Assembly: GCA_040216635.1 (NCBI GenBank) | Contig: JAVJOU010000021.1 | Location: 1-64,000, forward strand | Direction: 5' to 3' | DNA: 64,000 nucleotides | Source of the DNA: UBA1479 sp040216635 | GTDB taxonomy: Bacteria; Pseudomonadota; Alphaproteobacteria; Rhodospirillales; Casp-alpha2 | Part shown: positions 32,442 through 41,196 of the stretch, one piece after another | Layout: each line of letters begins with the position of its first letter | How positions within the stretch are numbered: position 1 is the first letter of the stretch | Translations under genes and position numbers: made by a program | The notes under the pieces: generated by a model | Database searches by the model: none | Told to the model about the DNA's origin: nothing | The model's input: the letters and a program-made list of their open reading frames with translations, nothing else

Positions 32442-32818
32442 CACTCCGCAGGCAGGCCGACGGCCGCCTTGACCCGGGCGACAAGTTCGCGCGTGGAAAA
32501 CGGCTTAGTGATGAAATCATCCGCGCCCGAGGCCATGCCCTTTTCGCGGTCGGCCTCGCGGCCCTTGGCCGTCAGCATGATGACATGCACGTCCGACCAG
32601 GCGTTATTGCCGCGAATTTCCTCACAAACGGAAAATCCATCCCGTTCCGGCAACATCACATCCAACAGGACCACATCCGGTTTGGTCTCGCGCATGGCGC
32701 TGAGTGCTGAATTGCCGTCCCCCACGACACGTGTTTCAAACCCCGACTTTTCCAACAGAAAAGTCAGCGACAGAACGATGTTGTCATCGTCTTCGACCAC
32801 CAGAACCGAGTGATCCAT
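32441..32818 (-). CDS. Receiver-only response regulator
   Basis: 125 residues from the ATG at 32818, with GGGAGG 6 bp upstream. It is a single CheY-like domain: acidic VVEDDDN, phospho-acceptor aspartate in DVVLLDVMLPERDG, the switch threonine in IMLTAKG and lysine in ITKPFSTREL. It has no output domain, so it must act by protein contact or phosphotransfer. It is the first gene of the operon and the obvious partner of the SLC5-kinase. CrbR, by contrast, is a LuxR-type DNA binder. Confidence 0.92.
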   Translation of the reverse strand: MDHSVLVVEDDDNIVLSLTFLLEKSGFETRVVGDGNSALSAMRETKPDVVLLDVMLPERDGFSVCEEIRGNNAWSDVHVIMLTAKGREADREKGMASGADDFITKPFSTRELVARVKAAVGLPAE

Positions 32819-32978
32819 GAACGCCTCCCTATTGTCCCGCACATTTCGGCGCGGCCGCCGTTATCGGCTTTTGTTTGATTATACCCCCGACATCCGCCGC
32901 CGCCGCAAGGTTTCTGACGGGTTTTACGGCGACATACCGGTTTGACACCGCACCGCCCGTCTGCGAAGCCTGAAACCC

Positions 32979-34727
32979 ATGACGACGGAACACCCCCTGG
33001 AATTCACCCGGCGCGCTGTCCTGACGGGCATGGTCCTGGGTGCGGCATTGACCCCTTGCAACGTTTATTCGGGGCTGAAAATCGGCTGGTCGTTCAACAT
33101 GTCCATCGCCGCAGGCCTGCTGGCGGCCGGGGCCTGGGGTGTTGCCGCGCGGGGGTTCGGCACGCGCCCGCTGTCGCTTCTGGAAAACAACATCAACCAG
33201 ACCACGGCGTCGTCCTCGGCCTCCATCATTTCGGGCGGGCTGGTCGCCCCGATCCCGGCCCTGACGCTGCTGACGGGGCATGAATTCACCTGGCCCGTGC
33301 TGGCGTTCTGGGTGTTTTGTGTCTCCATCCTGGGGGTCGTGGTAGCCGCCGCCCTGCGCCGCCGGATGATCGAACATGACAATTTGGCCTTTCCGGCCGG
33401 GGTCGCGACGGCGGAAACCATGACCCAGATCCATGCCCAGGGTGCCGGCAAAGCGGGCGAACGGTCGGCCCGGCTGAAAGCCCTGATGTCCGCCGCCATG
33501 CTGTCCGGTGGGGCGAAGCTGGCAGCGGACCTGGCCGCTACGGCACCGCGCTTGGCCCTGCCGGGATCGATACCGTTCTGGGGGGCGGCCAAGGGCGGTG
33601 CCTCGCTCAACAACCTGACGCTGGCCATGGACCCGTCGCTGCTGATGATCGGCTTCGGGGCCTTGATCGGCCTACGCGCTGGGCTGTCATTGCTTGTGGG
33701 GGCCCTGGTCGCCTGGGCCGTTCTAGGCCCCTGGGCCATCGGCCAGGGCTGGGCCCAAGCGGGGACGCCGGACGGCATCTGGTTTTCCGAACTGGTGACC
33801 TGGCTGCTGTGGCCCGGCGTAACCCTGACCGTGGTCTCGGCCCTGACGGCTTTCGCCATTTCGGTGTTCCGGGTGTGGCGCAGGCGCCTGGGCAGGCCAG
33901 GCAGCGGCTTTACGGTCAGCCCGGGATACGCCGCCGTTCTGGCCGGGGTAACCGCCCTGATCGCCCTGGCCGCGGGCACGATTTTCGGCCTGCCTGTCTG
34001 GGTTTCGGTCCTGGCGGTGATGCTTAGCTATCTGCTGGCCGTGATCGCCGCCCGCGTGTCGGGGGAAACCGGCGTCACGCCCGTGGGTGCCTTGGGCAAG
34101 GTGACGCAGCTGACGTACGGTGCCGTCACGCCGGGCGACATGGCGGCCAACCTGATGACCGCCAACATCACCGGGGGTGCGGCCGGGCAATGCGCCGACA
34201 TGATGCACGATCTGAAAACCGGATCGCTGATCGGGGCGACCGCACGATTGCAGATTTTCGCCCAGGCGTTCGGCGTGTTGACCGGGTCGATGGTCGGGGC
34301 TGCGGTTTATCTGGTCCTGGTCCCCGACCCCGCCGCCATGCTGATGACGCCGGAATGGCCCGCCCCCGCCGTCGCCACATGGAAAGCCGTGGCCGAGGTT
34401 TTATCCGCCGGTCTGGGCGCCATCCCCCAAGGGGCCGTGCCCGCCATGGCCGTGGCTGCTGTCTTGGGCTTTATCCTGGCCGTGGCCGAACGTATGGCAC
34501 CGGAACGGCTGGCACGGACCCTTCCCAGCGCGCCCGCCATGGGCGTGGCCTTCGTCATCCCCGCATGGAATTCGTTCTCGCTGTGCCTGGGGGCGGTGAT
34601 CGCCGCCTTGATTACGCGGGGCAACCCGGATTGGGCCGAAAAGCGGATGACCGCCCTGGCCGCCGGGTTGGTTGCCGGCGAAAGCCTGGTCGGTGTCGCG
34701 CTGGCCCTTCAAACCATGGCGGGTTAG
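32979..34727 (+). CDS. OPT family oligopeptide/metal-chelate transporter
   Basis: 582 residues with about 14-16 membrane helices. OPT markers are present: ALTPCNVYSGLKIGWSFNMSI near the N-terminus, LENNINQTTASSSASI, and NLAFPAGVATAETM. The C-terminal half holds ANLMTANITGGAAGQCADMMHDLKTG. Members import peptides or metal-peptide chelates, driven by protons. It is divergent from the receiver gene across 160 bp. The substrate cannot be read from sequence. Confidence 0.92.
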   Translation: MTTEHPLEFTRRAVLTGMVLGAALTPCNVYSGLKIGWSFNMSIAAGLLAAGAWGVAARGFGTRPLSLLENNINQTTASSSASIISGGLVAPIPALTLLTGHEFTWPVLAFWVFCVSILGVVVAAALRRRMIEHDNLAFPAGVATAETMTQIHAQGAGKAGERSARLKALMSAAMLSGGAKLAADLAATAPRLALPGSIPFWGAAKGGASLNNLTLAMDPSLLMIGFGALIGLRAGLSLLVGALVAWAVLGPWAIGQGWAQAGTPDGIWFSELVTWLLWPGVTLTVVSALTAFAISVFRVWRRRLGRPGSGFTVSPGYAAVLAGVTALIALAAGTIFGLPVWVSVLAVMLSYLLAVIAARVSGETGVTPVGALGKVTQLTYGAVTPGDMAANLMTANITGGAAGQCADMMHDLKTGSLIGATARLQIFAQAFGVLTGSMVGAAVYLVLVPDPAAMLMTPEWPAPAVATWKAVAEVLSAGLGAIPQGAVPAMAVAAVLGFILAVAERMAPERLARTLPSAPAMGVAFVIPAWNSFSLCLGAVIAALITRGNPDWAEKRMTALAAGLVAGESLVGVALALQTMAG

Positions 34728-34761
34728 CCGCCTGGGGTGTTTTTAGACGGTCGCACCTGCG

Positions 34762-35022
34762 TCAGTGCAACCGCATCTGTCCTTCGATCAGCCGAAATTC
34801 CGCCGGTTTGATGAGTGCGGCCGAGGCGATCCGCACGGAATGGAGCGGGCCGTCCAAATTCTTTTCCCAGAAATCCAGGAACCGGCGCAGCACCGGAAAT
34901 TCCGGTGCCATGTCCAGACCCTGCCAGATGTAGTCTTGAAAGAGATTGGGAAAATCGGGGCGGCGGTAGACGATCTCCGCCGTGGTCAGACGATAGCCCG
35001 AGAGTTGTTGTTTTAATGACAT
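34762..35022 (-). CDS. usg: Usg family protein
   Basis: 86 residues, the full family length. The Usg pattern is clear: LSGYRLTTAEIVYRRPD, then FIWQ-like DYIWQGLDMAPEFPVLRRFLDFW and LDGPLHSVRI. Usg proteins are small alphaproteobacterial proteins once tentatively linked to tryptophan biosynthesis (phosphoribosylanthranilate isomerase region), but the function is not settled. There is no trp gene nearby here. It is convergent with the OPT gene. Confidence 0.88.
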   Translation of the reverse strand: MSLKQQLSGYRLTTAEIVYRRPDFPNLFQDYIWQGLDMAPEFPVLRRFLDFWEKNLDGPLHSVRIASAALIKPAEFRLIEGQMRLH

Positions 35023-35131
35023 GGCTTAAATCTCCGTCTTGGTTACGCGGCTTGCATGTCCTCCCTGGTACCCGTTTATTTTCGCCTGTGATTTTCTCCC
35101 GCGTCAATATTAAACAAGCAAAAACAATGTC

Positions 35132-35158
35132 TTAGCAGCCTTCGAGCAAGAGTGCTGA
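35132..35158. promoter_or_regulatory. Degenerate CIRCE element before groES
   Basis: TTAGCAGCC-N9-GAGTGCTGA, against the CIRCE consensus TTAGCACTC-N9-GAGTGCTAA: 7 of 9 and 8 of 9 bases with the exact 9-bp spacer. It lies about 165 bp before groES. It points to HrcA repression of groESL. Confidence 0.75.
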
Positions 35159-35321
35159 TAATCGCATGCCGTGCCGTGAAAAAAATTGCCCCCAAGGACT
35201 TGAAGCGGCGTTCGGCCCGCCTAAATTTTTTGGCGGAAAACGGGTCGAAACGCCGAAACTCTGCGGGTTTTCGCCCGGCATTTGCTTGATTAAACAAGGA
35301 ATGTTCTAGAGGAGTTATCTC

Positions 35322-35639
35322 ATGTTCAAACCTCTCCACGACCGCGTACTTGTCCGTCGCATCGAACAGGACGAAAAAACCGCCGGCGGCATCATCATCC
35401 CCGATACGGCAAAGGAAAAACCCATGGAAGGCGAGATCATCGCCGTCGGGTCGGGGCACAAGGGCGAAGACGGCACCGTCACGCCGTTGGATGTGAACGC
35501 CGGCGACCATGTGCTGTTCGGCAAATGGTCGGGCACGGAAGTGACGATCGACGGCGACGAGCTGCTGATCATGAAGGAGTCCGACATCCTGGGCGTGATC
35601 GAACACGTTCAGGCCGGCAAAACCAAGAAAGCCGCGTAA
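35322..35639 (+). CDS. groES: Co-chaperonin GroES
   Basis: 105 residues, slightly longer than the usual 95-97. The N-terminus FKPLHDRVLVRRIEQDEKTAGGIIIPDTAKEKP includes the mobile loop that contacts GroEL. It forms the heptameric lid of the chaperonin chamber in the cytosol. GGAG lies 8 bp before the ATG. The C-terminal QAGKTKKAA is an unusual basic tail accounting for the extra length. GroEL follows 69 bp downstream. Confidence 0.97.
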   Translation: MFKPLHDRVLVRRIEQDEKTAGGIIIPDTAKEKPMEGEIIAVGSGHKGEDGTVTPLDVNAGDHVLFGKWSGTEVTIDGDELLIMKESDILGVIEHVQAGKTKKAA

Positions 35640-35708
35640 CGGGCTTTCCTGTTGTCATCAATTCATCAGCGATTTGAAAGCTGCCTCACTTAAAAGGAGT
35701 GATCGAAA

Positions 35709-37340
35709 ATGGCTGCGAAAGAAGTCAAATTTCACGGTGATGCCCGCACCCGCCTTTTGAAGGGCGTGGATACGCTCGCCAATGCCGTCAAGGTGACCTT
35801 GGGCCCCAAGGGCCGCAACGTGGTTCTGGACAAGGCGTATGGTGCGCCGCGCATCACCAAGGACGGCGTTACCGTCGCCAAGGAAATCGAACTGACCGAC
35901 AAGTTCGAGAACATGGGCGCGCAAATGGTCAAGGAAGTCGCTTCCAAGACCAACGACCTTGCCGGTGACGGCACCACCACCGCGACCGTCCTGGCCCAGT
36001 CCATCGTGCGCGAAGGTGCCAAGGCCGTTGCCGCCGGCATGAACCCGATGGACCTGAAGCGTGGTGTCGACATGGCCGTCGAAGCCGTCGTCGCCGACGT
36101 GAAGAAGCGCTCCAACGCCGTTAAGACCAACGGGGAAGTAGCGCAGGTCGGCACCATTTCCGCCAACGGCGATTCGACCATTGGACAAATGATCGCCGAA
36201 GCGATGCAGAAAGTCGGCAACGAAGGCGTCATCGAAGTCGAAGAAGCCAAAGGTCTGGACACGGACGTGACTGTCGTCGAAGGCATGCAGTTCGACCGGG
36301 GGTATTCGTCACCCTATTTCGTCACCAACTCGGACAAGATGTCGTGCGAGCTTGAAAACCCCTACATTCTCATCCACGAGAAAAAGCTCTCGAACCTGCA
36401 GCCCATGCTGCCGCTTCTGGAATCCGTGGTACAATCCGGCAAGCCGTTGTTGATCATCGCCGAAGACATTGAAGGCGAGGCGCTTGCCACCCTGGTGGTC
36501 AACAAGCTGCGCGGCGGCCTCAAGGTCGCCTCGGTCAAGGCTCCCGGCTTCGGCGACCGCCGCAAGGCCATGCTCGAAGACATCGCCATTCTGACCAAGG
36601 GACAGGTGATTTCCGAAGACTTGGGCATCAAGCTGGAAAACGTCACGCTCGACATGCTGGGCACGGCGAAGAAGGTTTCGATTTCCAAGGACGACACCAC
36701 CATCGTCGACGGGGCCGGAACCAAGAAGGACATCGAGGCCCGCTGCAACCAGATCCGTGCGCAGATCGAAGAAACCACTTCGGACTACGACCGCGAGAAG
36801 CTGCAGGAACGCCTGGCCAAGCTGGCCGGCGGTGTTGCCGTCATCAACGTCGGCGGTGCCACCGAGGTCGAGGTTAAGGAAAAGCGGGACCGCGTCGACG
36901 ATGCGCTCCACGCCACCCGCGCCGCCGTCGAGGAAGGCATCATCGCGGGCGGCGGCACGGCCCTGCTGTACGCCACCAAGGCCCTGGACAGCCTGAAGCC
37001 GGAAAACAACGATCAGAAAGTGGGCATCGACATCGTCCGCCGCGCCCTTCAGGCGCCGGTCCGTCAGATCGCCGAAAATGCCGGCTTCGACGGTGCCGTG
37101 GTCGCGGGCAAATTGATCGAGCAAAAGGACACCAACTGGGGCTTCAATGCCCAATCCGGTCAATACCAAGACCTGGTCAAGAACGGTATCATCGACCCGA
37201 CCAAGGTGGTGCGCACGGCGCTGCAGGATGCGGCTTCCGTCGCGGGTCTGCTGATCACCACGGAAGCGATGATCGCCGACAAACCCGAACCCAAAAAGGA
37301 AACGCCTGCCGCACCCGACATGGGCGGCATGGACTTCTAA
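35709..37340 (+). CDS. groEL: Chaperonin GroEL
   Basis: 543 residues. The ATP-binding motif GDGTTTATVLAQ, the equatorial VTLGPKGRNVVLDK, and the apical and intermediate domains are complete. The C-terminus ends PDMGGMDF, with only a short Gly-Met tail. It folds cytosolic proteins in the 14-mer with GroES. A Rho-independent terminator follows. Expression is probably heat-inducible through the CIRCE-like element upstream of groES. Confidence 0.98.
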   Translation: MAAKEVKFHGDARTRLLKGVDTLANAVKVTLGPKGRNVVLDKAYGAPRITKDGVTVAKEIELTDKFENMGAQMVKEVASKTNDLAGDGTTTATVLAQSIVREGAKAVAAGMNPMDLKRGVDMAVEAVVADVKKRSNAVKTNGEVAQVGTISANGDSTIGQMIAEAMQKVGNEGVIEVEEAKGLDTDVTVVEGMQFDRGYSSPYFVTNSDKMSCELENPYILIHEKKLSNLQPMLPLLESVVQSGKPLLIIAEDIEGEALATLVVNKLRGGLKVASVKAPGFGDRRKAMLEDIAILTKGQVISEDLGIKLENVTLDMLGTAKKVSISKDDTTIVDGAGTKKDIEARCNQIRAQIEETTSDYDREKLQERLAKLAGGVAVINVGGATEVEVKEKRDRVDDALHATRAAVEEGIIAGGGTALLYATKALDSLKPENNDQKVGIDIVRRALQAPVRQIAENAGFDGAVVAGKLIEQKDTNWGFNAQSGQYQDLVKNGIIDPTKVVRTALQDAASVAGLLITTEAMIADKPEPKKETPAAPDMGGMDF

Positions 37341-37376
37341 ACTTTAAATCTCCGTAACGTAGACCCAACACCTTCA

Positions 37377-37410
37377 GGCCGTCGGCGATACCGCCGGCGG
37401 CCTTTTGTTT
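37377..37410 (+). terminator. Rho-independent terminator of groESL
   Basis: Stem GGCCGTCGGC / GCCGGCGGCC (9 of 10 pairs), a 6-bp loop, then TTTTGTTT. Confidence 0.85.
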
Positions 37411-37494
37411 CGAGACTTCTGGAATCCTTCCGCGCCGGACGCTATTTAGAAACCCTTCCGACACGCCCTTCACCGCTACACAGGATTCCGCCCC

Positions 37495-38367
37495 ATGGAT
37501 ACCGCTTCGCCGCCCAAGATTTGGCTCGACTACGATCAGGCCGAATTGGACCGCCAATACGATCAACGTTCCGTCGTGCCCGACGGTGACGACTACAAGG
37601 CAAGCGACGCCAAGGCCAGCGAGCAGGCCCGATCCACAACACCCTGCCGCGTCGATGTGGCCTATGGGGACGGCGCGGATGAAACACTCGACATCTTTCC
37701 CGCCCGCGATCCCGGATCGCCGGTTGTCGTCTTTCTGCACGGCGGGGCCTGGACACGCGGCAAGAAATCCAACGAAAGCTTCATCGCGCCGCCGCTGGTC
37801 GGCGCCGGGGCGGCGGTCGTCGTGGTTGGATTCACGCTCTGCCCCCAGGGCACGCTGCGGAACATGGTCGATCAATGTCGCCGCGCGATTGCCTGGGTTC
37901 ATGCCAACGCAGGCGACTTCAACGCCGATCCGGCGCGCATCGTCGTCACCGGGCATTCATCAGGCTCGCACCTGACGGCGATGATGATGGTCACGGACTG
38001 GGCATCCCACGGCATCGCCCCGGAGGCCATTAAAGGCTACGTCATCACCAGCGGTATTTATGACCTCGCACCCGTGCGCCTGACCTACCGCAACGAATAT
38101 CTGAACCTGGATGACGACGCGGTCGATGAGCTTAGCCCGATCCGTCACCTCAAACCCGGCCTGCCGCCGCTGGCTCTTTTTTACGGCGGCCTGGAACTGG
38201 CCGAATTCCGCCGCCAGGGCCGGGAATTCGCCGATGCGGTGCGGGCCACCGGTGCGGACGTCACGGAGCAGGACCTGCCCGGCTTCAATCATTTCGAAAT
38301 GGGCCGCAAGCTGGCCGAGGCCGACGGCCCCGTGTTCAAGGCCGCCCTTGGAATGCTGGAGCGCTAG
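37495..38367 (+). CDS. Alpha/beta hydrolase, kynurenine formamidase-like
   Basis: 290 residues. The oxyanion HGGAW (in VVFLHGGAWTRG) and the nucleophile elbow GHSSGSHL with the catalytic serine are clear. The acid and base residues lie in the C-terminal third (FNHFEMG with the histidine). This HGGxW type includes arylformamidases/kynurenine formamidases and related esterases. There are no other kynurenine genes in the window, so the substrate is open. No signal peptide is seen, so it is cytosolic. Confidence 0.85.
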   Translation: MDTASPPKIWLDYDQAELDRQYDQRSVVPDGDDYKASDAKASEQARSTTPCRVDVAYGDGADETLDIFPARDPGSPVVVFLHGGAWTRGKKSNESFIAPPLVGAGAAVVVVGFTLCPQGTLRNMVDQCRRAIAWVHANAGDFNADPARIVVTGHSSGSHLTAMMMVTDWASHGIAPEAIKGYVITSGIYDLAPVRLTYRNEYLNLDDDAVDELSPIRHLKPGLPPLALFYGGLELAEFRRQGREFADAVRATGADVTEQDLPGFNHFEMGRKLAEADGPVFKAALGMLER

Positions 38368-38394
38368 TCCGCCGACGTTACACCGACACCCCGA

Positions 38395-39393
38395 TCAGGA
38401 CGGCCGGCGCGATTGCTTGGCGTCCCAAACCTCCGGGTTCAACGGGAACGGCGGCAGGTCGCCCGCCAGCGCCGTGGTGATCTGACGCGCCGCCGACAGC
38501 GCCAACGCCTTCGATGCTTCCTGGGTCACTCCCGCCGTATGGGGCGTGAAGATAACCTTGGGATTGGCCAGCAGCGGATGATCTTCGGGCAGGGGTTCGG
38601 GGTACACCACGTCCAAACCGGCGGCCCGGATATGGCCGCTTTCAAGCGCCGCCTGCAAAGCGTCCAGATCGATCAGCGCGCCGCGCGCCGCGTTGACGAC
38701 CACGGCCCCCGCAGGCAGGGCCGCCAGTTCGTCCGTGGAAATCATGCCCCGTGTTTCGTCCGTCAGTTCCGCCGCCATGGCCAGGGCGTCGCATTGCGCC
38801 AGCATGGCCTTCAGGTCATCGACAGGTTCCACCCCCGCCGCATGGATCAGACGCGCATCCACATAGGGATCATAGGCCAGCACCCGGCAGTTGAAGGCCA
38901 GGCGCAGCTTTTTCGCCAGTTCCGAGCCGATATAGCCCAGGCCGACGATGCCGACCGTGCGGCCTTCCAGCTCGTAAACCTGCAGGCCCTGACGTTGCGA
39001 CCAGGCGCTGCCGTCGCGCGCCGCCGCGTCGCCCCAGGTCAGCTGTTTCAGGCAGGCCAGCAGCATCATGACCGTATGTTCGGCCACGGGCGTGCGCCCG
39101 AACCCCAGGTGATTGACCACCAGGATGCCGCGTTCCGTGGCGGCGGGAATGTCGATGTTGTCCGTGCCAAAGCCCGAGGTCGAAATCACGACCAGCCCCG
39201 GGGCCGCGTCCATGATATCGGCGGTCACCCGTTCGGGCGTGCGCACCCAAAGGGCATTAGCATTGCCGAGGGCGGCCTTGACCGCGTCCGCGTCGGGGCT
39301 GTCGACGACCACGGGCTCGATCCCGTTCTCACGCAAAAGGTCATGGCCGCCCGGATCGTACATCGGGCGCCACAGTACGGCTTTCTTGGACAT
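38395..39393 (-). CDS. D-isomer-specific 2-hydroxyacid dehydrogenase
   Basis: 332 residues from the ATG at 39393 (MSKKAVLWRP), with GGAGG 11 bp before it. The Rossmann NAD motif GIVGLGYIGSELAKK, the substrate arginine in VVNAARGALID, the glutamate in YPEPLPEDHPL and the catalytic histidine in FTPHTAGVT are present. It reduces 2-keto acids or oxidises D-2-hydroxy acids. Relationship to phosphoglycerate, glyoxylate or formate dehydrogenases cannot be settled, though the length is too short for SerA with an ACT domain. Confidence 0.9.
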   Translation of the reverse strand: MSKKAVLWRPMYDPGGHDLLRENGIEPVVVDSPDADAVKAALGNANALWVRTPERVTADIMDAAPGLVVISTSGFGTDNIDIPAATERGILVVNHLGFGRTPVAEHTVMMLLACLKQLTWGDAAARDGSAWSQRQGLQVYELEGRTVGIVGLGYIGSELAKKLRLAFNCRVLAYDPYVDARLIHAAGVEPVDDLKAMLAQCDALAMAAELTDETRGMISTDELAALPAGAVVVNAARGALIDLDALQAALESGHIRAAGLDVVYPEPLPEDHPLLANPKVIFTPHTAGVTQEASKALALSAARQITTALAGDLPPFPLNPEVWDAKQSRRPS

Positions 39394-39536
39394 GTCGGAT
39401 GGATCCTCCCAAAGGATGTGGTGTTTTCCGTAATGCCCCCCTTGATCGCTATTAAGAGGCCCTGCCGCCCTCATAATCAAGCGGCGGTTTCCCCCAGGCA
39501 CACTGGAAAGGGCGGATTTTTTACTGCTTATATTTA

Positions 39537-39551
39537 TTGTGCAGTGCACAA
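39537..39551. promoter_or_regulatory. PhaR-like operator 1 before the phasin gene
   Basis: A perfect inverted repeat TTGTGC-AGT-GCACAA, immediately upstream of the -35 box. The TGC-N3-GCA core agrees with PhaR sites reported in Paracoccus and Rhodobacter (CTGC-N3-4-GCAG type). Confidence 0.55.
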
Positions 39552-39559
39552 AAAATATG

Positions 39560-39588
39560 TTGACGCCGGCAGAAACATTAGGCATATT
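39560..39588 (+). promoter_or_regulatory. Predicted sigma-70 promoter of the phasin gene
   Basis: TTGACG at 39560-39565 and CATATT at 39583-39588, 17 bp apart. The two PhaR-like palindromes flank it. Confidence 0.55.
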
Positions 39589-39593
39589 AGTTT

Positions 39594-39608
39594 TGTTGCA
39601 TCGCAACA
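39594..39608. promoter_or_regulatory. PhaR-like operator 2 before the phasin gene
   Basis: A perfect inverted repeat TGTTGC-ATC-GCAACA at the expected transcription start, just downstream of the -10 box. It has the same TGC-N3-GCA core as operator 1. Confidence 0.55.
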
Positions 39609-39683
39609 TGAATATGGCGGTGCCGATGATCGGGCCGCTCTATACAGCCCTTTTCGCCATACTGGGAAACAGGAGATTGAACC

Positions 39684-40184
39684 ATGGCTACCACGAAGAA
39701 AACCACCACCACCGACCCTTTCGCCCCCGTGCGTGACACCATTCTTGAAGCGGTGAACACCGCCAAGGCACAGCAGGAAAAAATCGCCGGCGCCACTCAA
39801 GCCGAAGCCGATAAAGCCCGCGTTGCCGCCACGGAAGGGTTCGAGCAGGCCGTTGATGCCTACCGCGAGAATTTTGAAGCCGCTGTCGCCGCCACCAAGA
39901 CTGCCGCGACGAACCTGAGCAAGATCGAAGAGCTGACCCGCACCCAGGCGACGGAAATCGCCGAAGACCGGGTTGCTGCGATCCTGAAGGCGATGTCGGT
40001 CACCGATCCGTCCGAGCTGATGAAGCTGCAGGCCGATCTGATCACCGCCGAACAGAAGAAAGCTCAGGCCATGGCCAAGGAAGCCGCCACGATCTACCAG
40101 GGCTTTGCCAAGGACCTGTTCGCGCCGATCCAGGCGCAGGTCACCAAGGCCTTCGAGACCGCTTCCAAATTCAAAGCCGTCTAA
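39684..40184 (+). CDS. phaP: Phasin family protein
   Basis: 166 residues, Ala/Lys/Glu-rich and mostly helical, matching the phasin_2 pattern (RDTILEAVNTAKAQQEKIAGA, then KIEELTRTQATEIAEDRVAAILKA). Phasins coat polyhydroxyalkanoate granules. A sigma-70 promoter and two PhaR-like operators precede it, and a strong terminator follows, so it is its own transcription unit. No PHA synthase or PhaR gene is in the window. The symbol is a family-level assignment. Confidence 0.88.
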   Translation: MATTKKTTTTDPFAPVRDTILEAVNTAKAQQEKIAGATQAEADKARVAATEGFEQAVDAYRENFEAAVAATKTAATNLSKIEELTRTQATEIAEDRVAAILKAMSVTDPSELMKLQADLITAEQKKAQAMAKEAATIYQGFAKDLFAPIQAQVTKAFETASKFKAV

Positions 40185-40217
40185 TTTGAGATCACACCAA
40201 TCCACTTGCTGAAAACT

Positions 40218-40245
40218 GGCCCCGCGGCAACGCGGGGCCTTTTTT
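40218..40245 (+). terminator. Rho-independent terminator of the phasin gene
   Basis: A perfect 9-bp stem GGCCCCGCG / CGCGGGGCC, tetraloop GCAA, then TTTTTT. Confidence 0.93.
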
Positions 40246-40269
40246 ATGGTCGCGAAGAAACCGGAGGGC

Positions 40270-41196
40270 TTAGCTCCGCGGCAGCTTGTCCGGGTTGCGC
40301 ACGATAAACACGCCCGTGATCCGCCCCCCCCTATCGACGGCAAAGGACGTGACGGTCGAAATCTCGCCCGCCTCGCGGAAGATAACGCCCGGGTCGCCGT
40401 TGACCACGGTCCGCTCAATGGTGAAACCATGCCCATTCTTGTTCCAAATACCGGCCAGGAAGCGGGCGATGTTGTTGGCCCCGTGAATGACATTAAGGGC
40501 CGCCGCCGCCTTGCCGCCGCCGTCCGACCACAAGGCCGCATCTTCGGCCAGCAAGGCTTCAATCGGTCCGGCTTCTCCGGATTGCAGGGCGTCCAGGAAC
40601 CCATCCAACAACTGATCGCGCCGGGCTGCATCGGGGCGCAGACCGCTATGGCGGGGCTTTCCACCCTTGGTGCCTTTGTTCACCCCATTTTTGTCCCCAT
40701 CATCGGCAAGATGCCGGCGCGCGCGGGACACCATCTGTCGGCAGGCATCGGGTGATTTTTCAAGAATGCGCGAAACCTCGGCGTAGTCGTAGTCGAACAC
40801 TTCGCGCAGAAGATAGGCGGCGCGTTCCGGCGGGCTCAACCGTTCCAGCAACAGCAGGAACGCCATGGACAGGCTGTCGGCCAGTTCAATCTGTTCGGCG
40901 GCATTGGGGCTGTCGTCTACCATGACCAAGGGTTCCGGCAGCCAAGGCCCGACATAGTCCACCCGGGTGCGGTGCGCGGCCCGCAGCATGTCCACGCAGC
41001 GCCGCGTGCAGACCGCGGTTAGCCAGGCTTCCGGGACCTCGATGGCGCCATGGTCGGCCGCCTGCCATTTCAGAAAAGTGTCCTGCACCGCGTCGTCCGC
41101 ATCGGCGCGGGACCCCAGCATGCGGTAGGCCAGGCCCCAAAGGCGGGGCCTGGCATCCTGAAAAACATACAGGGCCGTATCCGAATCAGGCCGCAT
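40270..41196 (-). CDS. SigJ-like ECF sigma factor with SnoaL-type C-terminal domain
   Basis: 308 residues from the ATG at 41196, which lies inside the end of the upstream gene. Region 2 (RPRLWGLAYRMLGSRADADDAVQDTFLKW) and region 4 (LSPPERAAYLLREVFDYDYAEVSRIL) are clear, ending by about residue 165. The rest is a SnoaL/NTF2-like domain (FLDALQSGEAGPIEALLAEDA, then VFIVRNPDKLPR), as in SigJ/ECF41 factors. ECF41 factors have no anti-sigma partner, and the C-terminal domain tunes activity. The upstream carboxymuconolactone decarboxylase-like gene is a common partner and probable target. Confidence 0.9.
   Translation of the reverse strand: MRPDSDTALYVFQDARPRLWGLAYRMLGSRADADDAVQDTFLKWQAADHGAIEVPEAWLTAVCTRRCVDMLRAAHRTRVDYVGPWLPEPLVMVDDSPNAAEQIELADSLSMAFLLLLERLSPPERAAYLLREVFDYDYAEVSRILEKSPDACRQMVSRARRHLADDGDKNGVNKGTKGGKPRHSGLRPDAARRDQLLDGFLDALQSGEAGPIEALLAEDAALWSDGGGKAAAALNVIHGANNIARFLAGIWNKNGHGFTIERTVVNGDPGVIFREAGEISTVTSFAVDRGGRITGVFIVRNPDKLPRS

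Noticed and set aside
32979..34727. Peptide transport operon around the OPT gene
   Set aside because: Neighbours are on other strands and unrelated; the gene stands alone.
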